Positions 54,804 through 64,000 of a stretch of 64,000 nucleotides of DNA are shown here, in pieces. The stretch lies in contig JAPKLW010000119.1 of the NCBI GenBank assembly GCA_026898455.1, positions 864,129 to 928,128 of the forward strand. The letters run 5' to 3'. Every line of letters begins with the position of its first letter. Position 1 is the first letter of the stretch. Both the position numbers and the translations under genes were made by a program. The notes below the pieces were generated by a model. The model saw only the letters and a program-made list of their open reading frames with translations, searched no databases and had not been told where the DNA came from. This DNA comes from Plectranthus barbatus (Eukaryota; Streptophyta; Magnoliopsida; Lamiales; Lamiaceae).

Positions 54804-55814
54804 TAAAGAATCTTAAATAAGAACATACATGCAGAACATCGAAAACAAATGCATTGAAAACCTTTTGATAAATCAAGTACAAATGTTTTCCACTAATAGA
54901 CCAAGAGTTCCCACCGCAAGCTACACTCGTAGACGTTTATGATGTCACCCTCAACCAGAACTGCGAGTTTTAAGCCCCAATTCTTTAATTTCATACGGTG
55001 TTAGGAACCTTTAGACACCAGAAATTAATAACTAGTGATAAAACTTAGACCAAGCCATCTTTCAAGAACAGGGAAGCAGCAACTGCATTAGATCCTCAGA
55101 TGCTTCTAAGAGATTAACCACAACTCTAACTCCAGCCAAACAGGACAGTTTTGCATGGCACGTAACCATACTGCACAACCATTAAAGCCTTTATTATCTA
55201 AAATTTAAATCAATCCTAAAATACTTATGAAAGATCTCTACGCAAGCTACACTCGTAAAAGTTTATGCAAAACCCTCCCACTATTCACATGATTTAAATT
55301 GTTTGTCTAGAAATCCCAACAACTGTACCCATGCACCTCTGAGAATTAGCAAGCTACATTCGTAGACGTTTACTAAAGCGAGAGATGCACTTACAGGCTA
55401 GGACTGCTTTGTGGAGGTCTGTTGATTTAAAAAATCCGCTTAGTATTTTTGATTCAAAAGGTTTCTTAAATGCGCACACAAATAATTTCATTGTCATTAT
55501 ATTTTCCAAATTTTTGCATGTAATTAAACAAGCCCAAAAATTCCCATAATATAATCCAACAAGAAATTAATCATATAAGCATTCTTGTAAAACTATAAAT
55601 AATAAAAGCAGTAAATTATGTTTTTCCTATTATCTACACATATTTATTGCGCAATTAATAAATCACATATCATACGAGGACAATTAAGACAAACAAAAAT
55701 TCCTCGTGGCCCCAATAAATAAGAAAATAAATCTTATCTATTTAAATTTGAAAAAATAAATCTTTTGAACAGCTCCAAATCTTCATTGCCTTCAAATCTT
55801 CAACCACCAAATCT
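54804..55814 (-). other. Element C leader with three repeated motifs
   Basis: Non-coding. The phrase TAAACGTCTACGAGTGTAGC, followed by TTGC (minus sense), occurs three times: about 54914-54940, 55238-55264 (with changes TTTTACGAG) and 55344-55372. Between them lie non-repeated stretches. The last 370 bp (55440-55814) are AT-rich and may no longer belong to C. Confidence 0.6.
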
Positions 55815-57061
55815 TTTGACACTTGCACTTGCATGCCGATTGAGCTAATTTGAAATTGACTATGGAAGAAAACTTTAAACCCTTGTGTGAGATTTTGAGC
55901 CTTATTTTGTTTGATGTGAGATTCACATGTGTGTTTTTATTTCTCTAGAACTTGCCTATTTCTGTGTTGAGACTGCATAGTGTGCACACGTTTAGGAAAT
56001 GATCTTGGCCATCTTTGATAGCCCAATTCCCTAAACACTGTCCCTTCACATTAAATTTTCCCTAGTTAGCCACTTTTGAGCCTATACAAAATTTTTTCTT
56101 TCCTTGTATATGAGATTAAGAAGAAGTATTGGTTTCTCTCATGTCTTGAGTTGTGGTATATGGGGTGGAATGATTATGAGATGGAGATAAGAAAATATAA
56201 ATTAGTGGTGAAAAGATGTGTGAAAAAGAAGCTCAAAGAAATAATTAGAATTCTCATAAGCTCTTTGAAAAGAAAAGAATACAAAATTATCAAAAAGAGC
56301 ATAAGAGATTCAAAATGAGCTAGAGAAAAAAAAAATGAGTTTGTTGAAAATATTAGGAGAAGGTTGGATGATGAATGGATGGTGGTTGTATTGGTTGAGA
56401 GTTGCGAACTCAATTCATTTAGTCACTGATTTGCTTATCAGATTAACTAATTTGGTGACTAAATGAATAGAGTTCGCGACTCTCAACCAATACAACCACC
56501 ATCTATTCATCATCCAACCTTCTCCTAATATTTTCAACAAACTCATTTTTTTCTCTAGCTCATTTTGAATCTCTTATGCTCTTTTTGATAATTTTGTATT
56601 CTTTTCTTTTCAAAGAGCTTATGAGAATTCTAATTATTTCTTTGAGCTTCTTTTTCACACATCTTTTCACCACTAATTTATATTTTCTTATCTCCATCTC
56701 ATAATCATTCCACCCCATATACCACAACTCAAGACATGAGAGAAACCAATACTTCTTAATCTCATAAACAAGGAAAGAAAATTTTTTGTATAGGCTCAAA
56801 AGTGGCTAACTAGGGAAAATTTAATGTGAAGGGACAGTGTTTAAAGAATTGGGCTATCAAAGATGAACTAAGATCATTTCCTAAACTTGTGCACACTATG
56901 CAATCTCAACACAAAAAATAGGCAAGTTCTATAGAAATAAAAACACACATGTGAATCTCACATCAAACGAAGTAAGGCTTAATCTCACACAAGGGTATAA
57001 AATTTTCTTCCACAGTCAATTTCAAATCAGCTCAATCGGCATGCAAGTACAAGTGTCAAAT
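55815..57061. repeat. Large inverted repeat (fold-back), about 0.6 kb per arm
   Basis: Left arm 55815-56427 and right arm 56455-57061 are reverse complements, nearly identical by eye, with a 27-bp spacer (TGATTTGCTTATCAG...). The arms derive from a gypsy 3' non-coding zone like that of G1 (compare 5810-6400: GTGCACA-GTTTAGGAAAT, CATCTTTG, GAGCCTAT). The pair of 79-80 codon frames in the two arms are mirror images of each other and not genes. Confidence 0.93.
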
Positions 57062-57254
57062 CAATCCTGTCATGCGGTATTCTACATTCATAGGCATCTA
57101 ACCACAATCACAATCAATTCAAACTCAACCCTCAATCAATTCTAATCTCACAATCTCATTCGGGTTATATCAAAACTAAAAAATTTTCCCACAAAATAGC
57201 ATAATTTTTTTTAAAAAAAAAATTAAAGGCGGAAAGCAGAATAAATAAAAGATA
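56455..57254 (-). mobile_element. Gypsy 3' non-coding fragment
   Basis: The right arm continues past the fold (57062-57250) with sequence homologous to G1 5560-5800 in minus orientation (CCTATGAATGTAGA...CGCATG, then AATTTTTT and TTCTGCTTTCCG). The right arm plus extension is therefore the parental fragment, and the left arm a later inverted copy of part of it. Confidence 0.7.
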
Positions 57255-58570
57255 TGTTGGGAAATTATTCCTAAAATCTCCTTTAGGATGTATTTGTAAA
57301 AGGTTTTGGTGAATCAAACCTTAGTAGTTGGTCGATCATTTGCTAAACTCTAAATAGTCTAGCATACTCTATAAAGTCCTGTACAGGTTTTATATTGAGT
57401 TGTAATAGACTAGTATGCTAGAAGAAGTCCTAGTAGTCACGGAGAAGATGATGTTTGCTATAAGACATCGAAAAACAGAATGCTAAGATATTAGCATTCA
57501 TCAATAACCAGCAAACTGCTAGAGAAATGAGCAAACAAAGGATAAAAGAGTCATGCATCAACGAGAGTCTTCAGCTGCTAAACAAAGGATCCTAGTATAG
57601 CAATACACAGGATGCTGAAGTCTCACTGCCGTTCTGACAAAAAGCTCACACAAAGGACGAGACCTTCCCGAAATAGTTAGGGAAGTACAAGTCAAAGACA
57701 AAAGCAACTGTCACAAACCAAACACTCTCGGATCAAGGAGCCGTTGAGTCTAACGGATATGGAGATTCAAAGTTTGAATCTCTATCTATAAAAGACAGGT
57801 CCGAAAGTGGAGAAAAGAGCTGCTTCTTTCACTACCAACATTCGCAAACTACACAAGTGTGAGATTCCTTTGACAAAGCGAACAAGTGAAAAGTAGTCAG
57901 TTGAGAGCTCGTGATAAAAAGCGCATTCAAAGCTTTCAACAACCTAGAGTGTCTTCTCATTGAATATCTGACACACATCCTTGAAGATTCTTGAACTTTC
58001 GTTAAGAATCTTCAATCATTGGGATAACTTCCTTACTAGGAGTATCCAACAGTCATTCTTGAAAAAGATTGACTCTGACGGACGTTAGCCACATATTAAT
58101 TGAGTTCAGGGGAAAACTATAAAAGCCTAATTAGCGAAGGACAAGTTTTACGAAGGTGTGCCCTTGACTTGGCCGGAGCTGTGATCGGAAAAGTGCAAAG
58201 TATCGGAGGATAGCTGTGCTGTGGCCGGTTCGAAAGTTCGTCGCCTACTGCAAGTGTTGGCAAATCCTTGTACTGATTGTATACTTTTCTAGTGAAATAC
58301 TTAGCATACTGGCTAAGGAGTGGACGTAGATCTATTTGGATCGAACCACTATAAAATCTTGTGTTCATTTACTGTTTTATTATTTACTGTTTAAAGCTGA
58401 TTTGAAACCTAGCAACAGAGTTGCTAGTGTATATCTGAAAACTAACTTAAACCATAACTTGAGCTAAGAAACATTTTGTAAACAACGATAAGTGTAAGTG
58501 ACAAACATTTAGTCCGCTGCATTTCGTGATAAGTTGTATTCACGATGACTCTGATATTTGAGGACCAACA
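57255..58570 (+). repeat. Element F 5' LTR
   Basis: 1316 bp, TGTTGGGAAATTATTCCTAA to GAGGACCAACA. TATA box CTATAAAAG at about 57785-57793. It contains a perfect hairpin GAATGCTAA/TTAGCATTC (57478-57499, loop GATA) in the place where E has its larger array; F holds fewer clear units than E. Confidence 0.9.
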
Positions 58571-58572
58571 AG

Positions 58573-58587
58573 TGGTATCAGAGCAGG
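58573..58587 (+). other. Primer binding site, element F
   Basis: TGGTATCAGAGCAGG two bases after the LTR end; initiator tRNA-Met type. Confidence 0.92.
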
Positions 58588-58618
58588 AGGTTGAAAAACC
58601 GTCTGCTTCTGAGTCGCT

Positions 58619-60592
58619 TTGAAACCAGATCTATCTTTTCCTTGCACTCTTATCCTTGTTTTTGTCTACCTAGCTCAGGAAATCATTCCAAAAACATACA
58701 GAATGTTGAATCACTCACTTGGAAAATATGACAGAGAGAATTTTTCATCTTGGAAGAAGATGGCTCTCATACAGCTTCAGAGCATACATCCTGAGATGGC
58801 GGATGTACTGGTAAGAGGTCCTATTCAGATTATGAAAGCTAACACTTTTATAGGACTTGAACGTGCTGAAGATGCTGCTGAAGGAGAACCAAGACCCCCG
58901 AGACCTGATATGGTTCCTAAACCGTTTGATGAATACACAAGTGAAGACAAAAAGAGAGCTCAACTAGAGCATGTGGCAAAGAAATTGATTCTTGACTCAC
59001 TTCCAAAGCTGATGAAAGAGAAAGCGCTTGATTTTGAAACTGCTAAGGAAATGTGGGACTACGTGTGCGAGTCTTCTCAGGAGACGGATCAAATGAAACG
59101 TAATAAACTACAGGTAGCTGTAGACAAGTACGAATCCTTCTCTATGTGTGCAGGTGAAACCATACAAATTATGGAGGAACGCTTCAACACTATCATTGGA
59201 GAACTCAGGAATCTTGGAAAGAAGTATGATAATGGAGAGATGAACAACAAAATCATCTCCAAACTATATCCAAGAGATGACTGGTTCGCGAAAGTAACAA
59301 GTTTGAGTGAAAAAGACCTCAACAGCATGACTACATCTGAGGTATTTGCTCAACTTAAAGCTCACGAATTTATCATACAGCAGTCGAAGAAAAATGAAAC
59401 AGCTGTAGCACAAGCCACATCAAATTTCGCTAGCAACCCTGAAGACTTGGCGTACTTTGCTAAGAAGGACTATAACAAATTCAAGACAAAGAAATCCTTC
59501 TACAAGCCCGAAAGATCTGCTCCAGCATCACCCACAAAGGAAGGTACTTCCAGTGCAGGTACACAGCCGATTGATCTAAAGATCAATGAGCTGGAAGTAC
59601 AGATGAAAAAGATGCAGAGAATGCTGAATGAAGCGAAAGCTGAAAAAGAAGCGAAAGAGATTCAATCATCATCATCTAACCGCTCAGTAGAGCGAAAAAT
59701 TAGAACTTGTTTTGAATGTGGTTCTCCAGATCATTTGAAGCATGACTGCCCGAAGGTCACCAGAGAAGAACGAGAACGCCTGAAGCAACGATTTGAAAGA
59801 CGCGCTGCTAAAGCTGTAACCAAGGCGTTGCTGACCAGGACAGAGATTGCTGATGAAGAGGAGTTTTACTGCTCGTCAGAAGAAGAAGATAGCGAAGAAG
59901 CATTGTTCGTGTTGATGGCAGAAATCATTGAAGATCAGTTTGCTGACGCAGGCAACGATGCTGAAGAAACCAATGAATCAGCCATCGCTGCTGAGCAAAC
60001 TGAGGTATTATCAACAAACCCATCTAGCAATCCAATCATAAATGAATCGGAGGAATCATTTTTCGATTCCGAGGAAGATTACTTGACAAAATTGTCAATA
60101 GAATTTTCAAAAATGTATGAGATCAAAAACGAAATCGTTGGGGAAAACACCTCACTAAAACTCAAAGTTACAAACTTAACCGAGGAAGTCGAGAGACTGA
60201 GGTTAGAAAGTGAGGAACTCTTGAAATTAAAAGCAGACTTCTCTCATTTGTCAGAAAAATTTCAAACTTTAGAAAAAGAGAATCATGCTTTAAAGAGTAA
60301 ACCCAAAGAGGATTGTATCTGGATGTATGCATCCAGCAGGGCTGCTCTCAATGCCCTTGTAAGTAGTCAAAGACGTCACTATGATAAGTCTGGACTTGGA
60401 TGCGAATCATCAAAAAGAATGTCAAAACCTTATGATAATTCTTCTAAACAGAATCCGATTTTGTTTGTATCTGCTGGACATAACTCTGCTGAAAAGGGTA
60501 AAGGAGTAGAATCTGCTGAAACTTCGTCTGCTAAGCCAATAGCTAAGCCGAAGAATAGACTCCCGCAGAACGTGCCCGTTGGATCTCAGTAG
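58619..60592 (+). CDS. Element F Gag (657 codons) with zinc knuckle and coiled coil
   Basis: The functional start is probably the ATG at 58703 (MLNHSLGKYDRENF), which matches the starts of B and D; the upstream 28 codons look like leader. Domains: UBN2-type Gag helices (residues about 45-250, QMKRNKLQVAVDKYESF), a first coiled coil (INELEVQMKKMQRMLNEAKAEKEAKE), intact zinc knuckle CFECGSPDHLKHDC (about residues 365-378), an acidic segment, and a second long coiled coil (ENTSLKLKVTNLTEEVERLR to ENHALKS). Sirevirus Gags are known for this coiled-coil extension. The frame ends at TAG (60590-60592), in a spot where sister repeats have CAG. Confidence 0.9.
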   Translation: MKPDLSFPCTLILVFVYLAQEIIPKTYRMLNHSLGKYDRENFSSWKKMALIQLQSIHPEMADVLVRGPIQIMKANTFIGLERAEDAAEGEPRPPRPDMVPKPFDEYTSEDKKRAQLEHVAKKLILDSLPKLMKEKALDFETAKEMWDYVCESSQETDQMKRNKLQVAVDKYESFSMCAGETIQIMEERFNTIIGELRNLGKKYDNGEMNNKIISKLYPRDDWFAKVTSLSEKDLNSMTTSEVFAQLKAHEFIIQQSKKNETAVAQATSNFASNPEDLAYFAKKDYNKFKTKKSFYKPERSAPASPTKEGTSSAGTQPIDLKINELEVQMKKMQRMLNEAKAEKEAKEIQSSSSNRSVERKIRTCFECGSPDHLKHDCPKVTREERERLKQRFERRAAKAVTKALLTRTEIADEEEFYCSSEEEDSEEALFVLMAEIIEDQFADAGNDAEETNESAIAAEQTEVLSTNPSSNPIINESEESFFDSEEDYLTKLSIEFSKMYEIKNEIVGENTSLKLKVTNLTEEVERLRLESEELLKLKADFSHLSEKFQTLEKENHALKSKPKEDCIWMYASSRAALNALVSSQRRHYDKSGLGCESSKRMSKPYDNSSKQNPILFVSAGHNSAEKGKGVESAETSSAKPIAKPKNRLPQNVPVGSQ

Positions 60593-61172
60593 AGGTCTAT
60601 ACCGAACATAGCCAATCGTTCATCTGCTGGATCTCAGCAGAGGTCAGAGTCTGCTAAGCCTTTATCTAATGGACCTCAGCAGAGGAACCCAAGGATAAAC
60701 GCTGTACGCAATTCTAAGCCTCAGCAAAAGAATCAAAGGATGAATGATAGGCAAATATTTAATAGACCTCAGCAGAGGAATCCAAGAGCATCTGCTAAGC
60801 CTTACTCAGCAAACTCAAGGAGTACTGAGCGTTCTGATTTTAACGCAAGGATAGTACATCCTAATTTTCACCAGAGAAGGCCTGCACAGTACAATGCTGT
60901 GAGACCTATCTACCAGCAGAATACACTGCATAGAAGAAACGTCTATGCAAGGCCTGAGCCCATTCTATATCCATTTCCAAGGGCAAGGATGGCTAAATAC
61001 ATTCCTTCATCTAGAAATAGTAATGTTAAAAATGCTAAGCCAAAGGTCAAGAAAGTGGTCCATAGTGAAACCAAGCCGAAAGTCTTGAAAGTCACTATGA
61101 TGTGGGTTCCGAAAGGAACTATGCTTCCTGCAAGTGAATCAAGTGGTTTTAGGTACCCGTTTAGTGTCGGGT
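60593..61172 (+). pseudogene. Element F Gag-Pol junction: basic Gln/Arg-rich repeats
   Basis: Same frame as gag after the TAG: QQR(S/N) units recur (CCTCAGCAGAGG at about 60630, 60677, 60718 and 60768), then an Arg- and Tyr-rich basic stretch to the lysine-rich KPKVKKVVHSETKPKVLK and MWVPKG. At 61171-61181 the frame breaks relative to protease. The basic region may bind RNA. Confidence 0.75.
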
Positions 61173-64000
61173 CCTGGATAGCAGTTGCTCTGCTCATATG
61201 ACCGAGAACGAAGAATTATTCTCAGACATAAGAAGACTACTTAATGATCCCAAGGTCATGTTCGGAGATAACAGTGAAGGAGAAGTCATTGGAAGAGGGT
61301 GCATTGAAAGGAACGGATTAAGAATCGTCAATGTAGCACTCGTCTCCAACTTGAAGCACAATCTACTCAGCATAAGCCAATTATGTGAAAACGGGTATAT
61401 CGTATCTTTTATGAATACTGGTTGTGCTATTGCTGATGCTATTTCAGGAGAAGTAAAACTAAGAGGCATCCGCAAGGGTGGCTTGTATATTGTTGATTGG
61501 CAAAGCGGTCAACAACATTCCTGCTTTCTAGCTCTAAACAAAGAAGAAACAACATGGCTATGGCATAAGAGGTTCAATCACCTAAACTTCAAAACTATTA
61601 ATTACCTTGCCAAGAATAAGCTTGTTGTAGGTCTGCCCAATGAAACTTTCCGCAAGGATGGAATATGCAAATCATGTCAACAAGGGAAGCAGACCAAATC
61701 ATCCTTTAAGACAAATCCCGAAAAAGAAACATCACAAAGGATTCTGGAGTTACTTCATATGGACCTCTTCGGTCCAGTCACTCCACCCACTGTAAGTAAA
61801 CGTCTATATACACTAGTGGTGGTTGATGATTTCTCCAGGTACACATGGGTACGTCTGTTAAAGACAAAGGATGAGGTGAAACTCATCCTGCCAGAACTGA
61901 TTCTCAAGGAGCAAAACAGTAAAGAAGTTACTGTAAAGAGAATTCGATCTGACAATGGAACAAAATTCTGTAATGGAGTGTTGATGGATTTCTGTACTGA
62001 AGCTGTAATATCACACGAAAGATCTACAACAAGGACTCCTCAACAGAATGGTTTAGTAGAAAGGAGGAATCGGACGCTGAAGGAAGCTGTTCGCTCAATG
62101 TTAGCAGATTCCAAACTTCCTGCTAAATACTGGGGGGAAGCAGTCATGACGGCCTGTTACACACAGAATAGGAGTGCTATCACAAGCAGATTCAACAAGA
62201 CTCCTTACGAAGTGTACAACGGTCGTAAGCCCTCCATAATTCATCTATGTGCATTCGGTTCTACATGTTATATTCACAATAACGGAAAATCTAAACTTAA
62301 TACCTTTACACCTAAGTCAGATGAGGGTGTACTTCTTGGTTATGGACATCCCACTCATAAAGGTTATAGGGTATTGAATAAGATTACTGGTATTGTGGAA
62401 ATAACATGCAATGTTATTTTTGATGAGTCTACTTTAGTGCGCAGAGAAAACAAAGGAAAAGAGGATAGCAATCATGAGACTAATGATGTCAATGATCAAA
62501 CACTCTTAAATTCTTTCGAGAATATGCGTATTGATCCGACTAAGTCTATGAATGACTGCAATCTAAATCAGACGCACACAGCAGGGGACCAAACTGCTGA
62601 CCAGGCCAGTGATGCTAATGATCATGCTGAGGCCACTTCCATAATACATCTAAATGAAAATTTAGACGTCGAAGGAATTCTTGATGATCAAGGTGACGTG
62701 GAGGCTGCTGAAGATCTTAGCAAAGGAGTTGCTGAGATTCCAATCGAAGAAGAACCGGTTGCTGAAATCCCAGCAGATGTTGCACCTATCAATGTCATTC
62801 CTGACGTTGAAATCCCTGTAGCAGATGCAGAAGATGAAACTAACGATGTCCCAGTTGCTGAGCACCGGGAGAATGAAGACAATGAGGAAGATAATGTTCT
62901 TGATGAAATCCACCAAGGAGGAGCACCGGTTGCTGAAATTCCAGCACGTATCAGACCTACATGGCTACGTGCGCATCCTTTAGACGGTGTTCTTGGAAAC
63001 GTAAATGATCCCATCTTAACCAGACAAGGAAACGGCAATGCTATGCTAGCATGCTACATCTCTAGTGAAGAACCCAAGAGAGTCGAAGCGGCTCTGCTAG
63101 ATCCAGATTGGGTGAACGCAATGCAAGAGGAACTTGCAGAATTCACGCGTAACAATGTGTGGGAGCTAGTAGATAGACCAGAACACCAGAGTGTTATAGG
63201 AACTAAGTGGGTATTCAAAAATAAGAAGGATGAATCAGGCTTTGTGTTCAGGAACAAGGCACGTCTTGTGGCCAAAGGATATAGACAATGTGAAGGCATA
63301 GATTATGATGAAACCTTCGCCCCAGTAGCAAAACTAGAGGCAATTCATCTATTTCTGGCATATGCTGCATACCATGGATTCGATGTGATGCAAATGGATG
63401 TGAAGAGTGCCTTTCTAAATGGTGAGCTCAAGGAGGAGGTTTATGTTGAACAACCACCAGGATTTGAGCAAGGCAATCAAGTATACAGGCTTAAAAAGGC
63501 ATTGTATGGTCTAAAGCAAGCACCAAGAGCCTGGTATGGAACTTTGTCTAAGTTTCTATTGAATAATGGATTTCAGAAAGGGAGGATAGATCAAACTCTC
63601 TTTCGGATTAAAGATGGAGACAACATCTTGATAGTTCAAATATATGTTGATGATATAATCTTTGGATCAAAGAATCAAGATCTATGTGATAGGTTCGCTG
63701 ATCTCATGACTAGCCATTTTCGAATGAGCATGATGGGAAAAATGTCTTATTTCCTTGGATTGCAAGTTCAACAATCCAGAGAGGGAATTTTCATCCATCA
63801 GAAGAAGTATGCTCGTGACCTAATTGCTAAGTATTTTCCGAAGAAGACGAAGAGCCTACGAATTCCTATTAGCACAACCTGCATTGCTGCTCTTGAGAAA
63901 GAAGGAGAAGATATGAATCCTACTCTGTATCGAGGAATCATAGGGTCGCTGCTATATCTCACCGCTAGCAGACCTGATATCTCATATGCCGTTGGTCTAT
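61173..64000 (+). CDS. Element F protease-integrase-RT-RNase H, open to window edge
   Basis: One frame without a stop for over 940 codons. Protease: LDSSCSAHM, where relatives have LDSGCSGHM, so the catalytic triplet is DSS and the residues before it are missing. Pre-integrase KHNLLSISQL and WHKRFNHLNF...CKSCQQGK (zinc finger HHCC). Integrase acids: HMDLFGP (near 61760), RSDNGTKF (near 61950), PQQNGLVERRN (near 62050). An acidic linker with (V)AEIP repeats (62720-62950). RT: MDVKSAFLNGELKEEVYVEQ and IYVDDIIFGS (near 63640-63670). RNase H begins at SRPDISYAVG. It has no stop because the window ends. Integrase and RT look intact; protease does not. Confidence 0.9.

Larger units (their letters stand above)
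49288..55814 (-). mobile_element. Copia element C (other copia lineage), 5' LTR missing
   Basis: Minus strand: leader (54804 to about 55814), gag-PR, INT, RT, RNase H, purine tract, 3' LTR (49288-50740). No partner LTR, primer site or second copy of the flanking ATTTG is found on the right, so the 5' end was lost; the border at 55814 is set by the start of the folded gypsy DNA. The compact Gag and the MDLGEVGYIIGIK-type RT place it apart from the Sirevirus group. It inserted into the aORF of element E. Confidence 0.82.
57255..64000 (+). mobile_element. Copia element F (Sirevirus-like), best preserved copy, runs off right edge
   Basis: Plus strand: complete 5' LTR, primer site, gag with one early stop at its end, protease with a frame break, then one long uninterrupted frame through integrase and RT into RNase H at the window edge. 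Left flank AGATA (57250-57254). It is the family representative for E. Only a few lesions are visible, so it is probably the youngest insertion here. Confidence 0.88.

Noticed and set aside
55310..55330. CCCAACA at 55313 as the missing LTR border of element C
   Set aside because: Only seven bases fit; the next bases do not match the LTR start of C and no primer site follows.
56076..56799. Two nearly identical 79-80 codon frames on opposite strands, looking like a duplicated small gene
   Set aside because: They are the two arms of the inverted repeat; the sequence is AT-rich gypsy 3' non-coding DNA that in G1 is not open.

Overview
This window reads as intergenic DNA from a flowering plant with a transposon-rich genome, probably a eudicot; the species cannot be named from the sequence. 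I find no host gene, tRNA or rRNA. Almost every recognisable coding stretch belongs to LTR retrotransposons, and most are broken by stops, frameshifts, deletions or later insertions. A run of 10 N at 10035-10044 marks an assembly gap.

Layout. 1-21264: copia element A (minus strand, Sirevirus-like). Its 5' LTR is at 19963-21264, followed by gag, pol, a 3' non-coding zone with hairpins, and a long extra ORF (aORF) that runs off the left edge. The aORF is split by a solo gypsy LTR (8887-10190) and by G1 (919-8122), a gypsy element carrying only gag and protease. 21265-22957: piece of a gypsy LTR. 22958-27051: AT-rich DNA with small DNA-transposon-like elements (a Stowaway-type MITE, a hAT-like element, two (TA)n-flanked inverted-repeat elements). 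27052-36002: copia B (minus), with a pol deletion and a solo LTR at 31634-33053. 36003-40370: copia D (minus), truncated at both ends. 40371-49287: copia E (plus), whose LTR is fused directly to integrase; it keeps RT/RNase H, hairpins and an aORF that is itself split by a solo gypsy LTR (46099-47498). 49288 to about 55814: copia C (minus), a different lineage, lacking its 5' LTR. 55815-57254: gypsy 3' region folded into an inverted repeat of about 0.6 kb per arm. 57255-64000: copia F (plus), the best preserved element, leaving the window inside RNase H.

How the parts fit. A, B, D, E and F share the Sirevirus plan: tRNA-Met-type primer site, Gag with zinc knuckle and a long coiled-coil tail, then PR-INT-RT-RNase H with the IYVDDIIFG signature. 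A and E add a conserved protein of about 1,000 codons downstream of pol, preceded by a TATA box about 100 bp before its ATG. It has basic, nuclear-localisation-like clusters and coiled coils but no visible signal peptide or membrane segment.

The most striking signal is non-coding. The 3' zones of A, B and E carry repeated hairpins with a constant 8-nt loop but stems that change on both sides together. The LTRs of A, B and E carry a second hairpin family with an AGGAG loop core, spaced roughly every 36-40 bp in B and E. Gypsy G1 and a related solo LTR carry a third, unrelated family (stem GTGTCGATCGAC, 9-nt loop). Palindromic motif arrays are known from Sirevirus LTRs of other plants; paired stem changes in several families and compartments go beyond what I know to be described.
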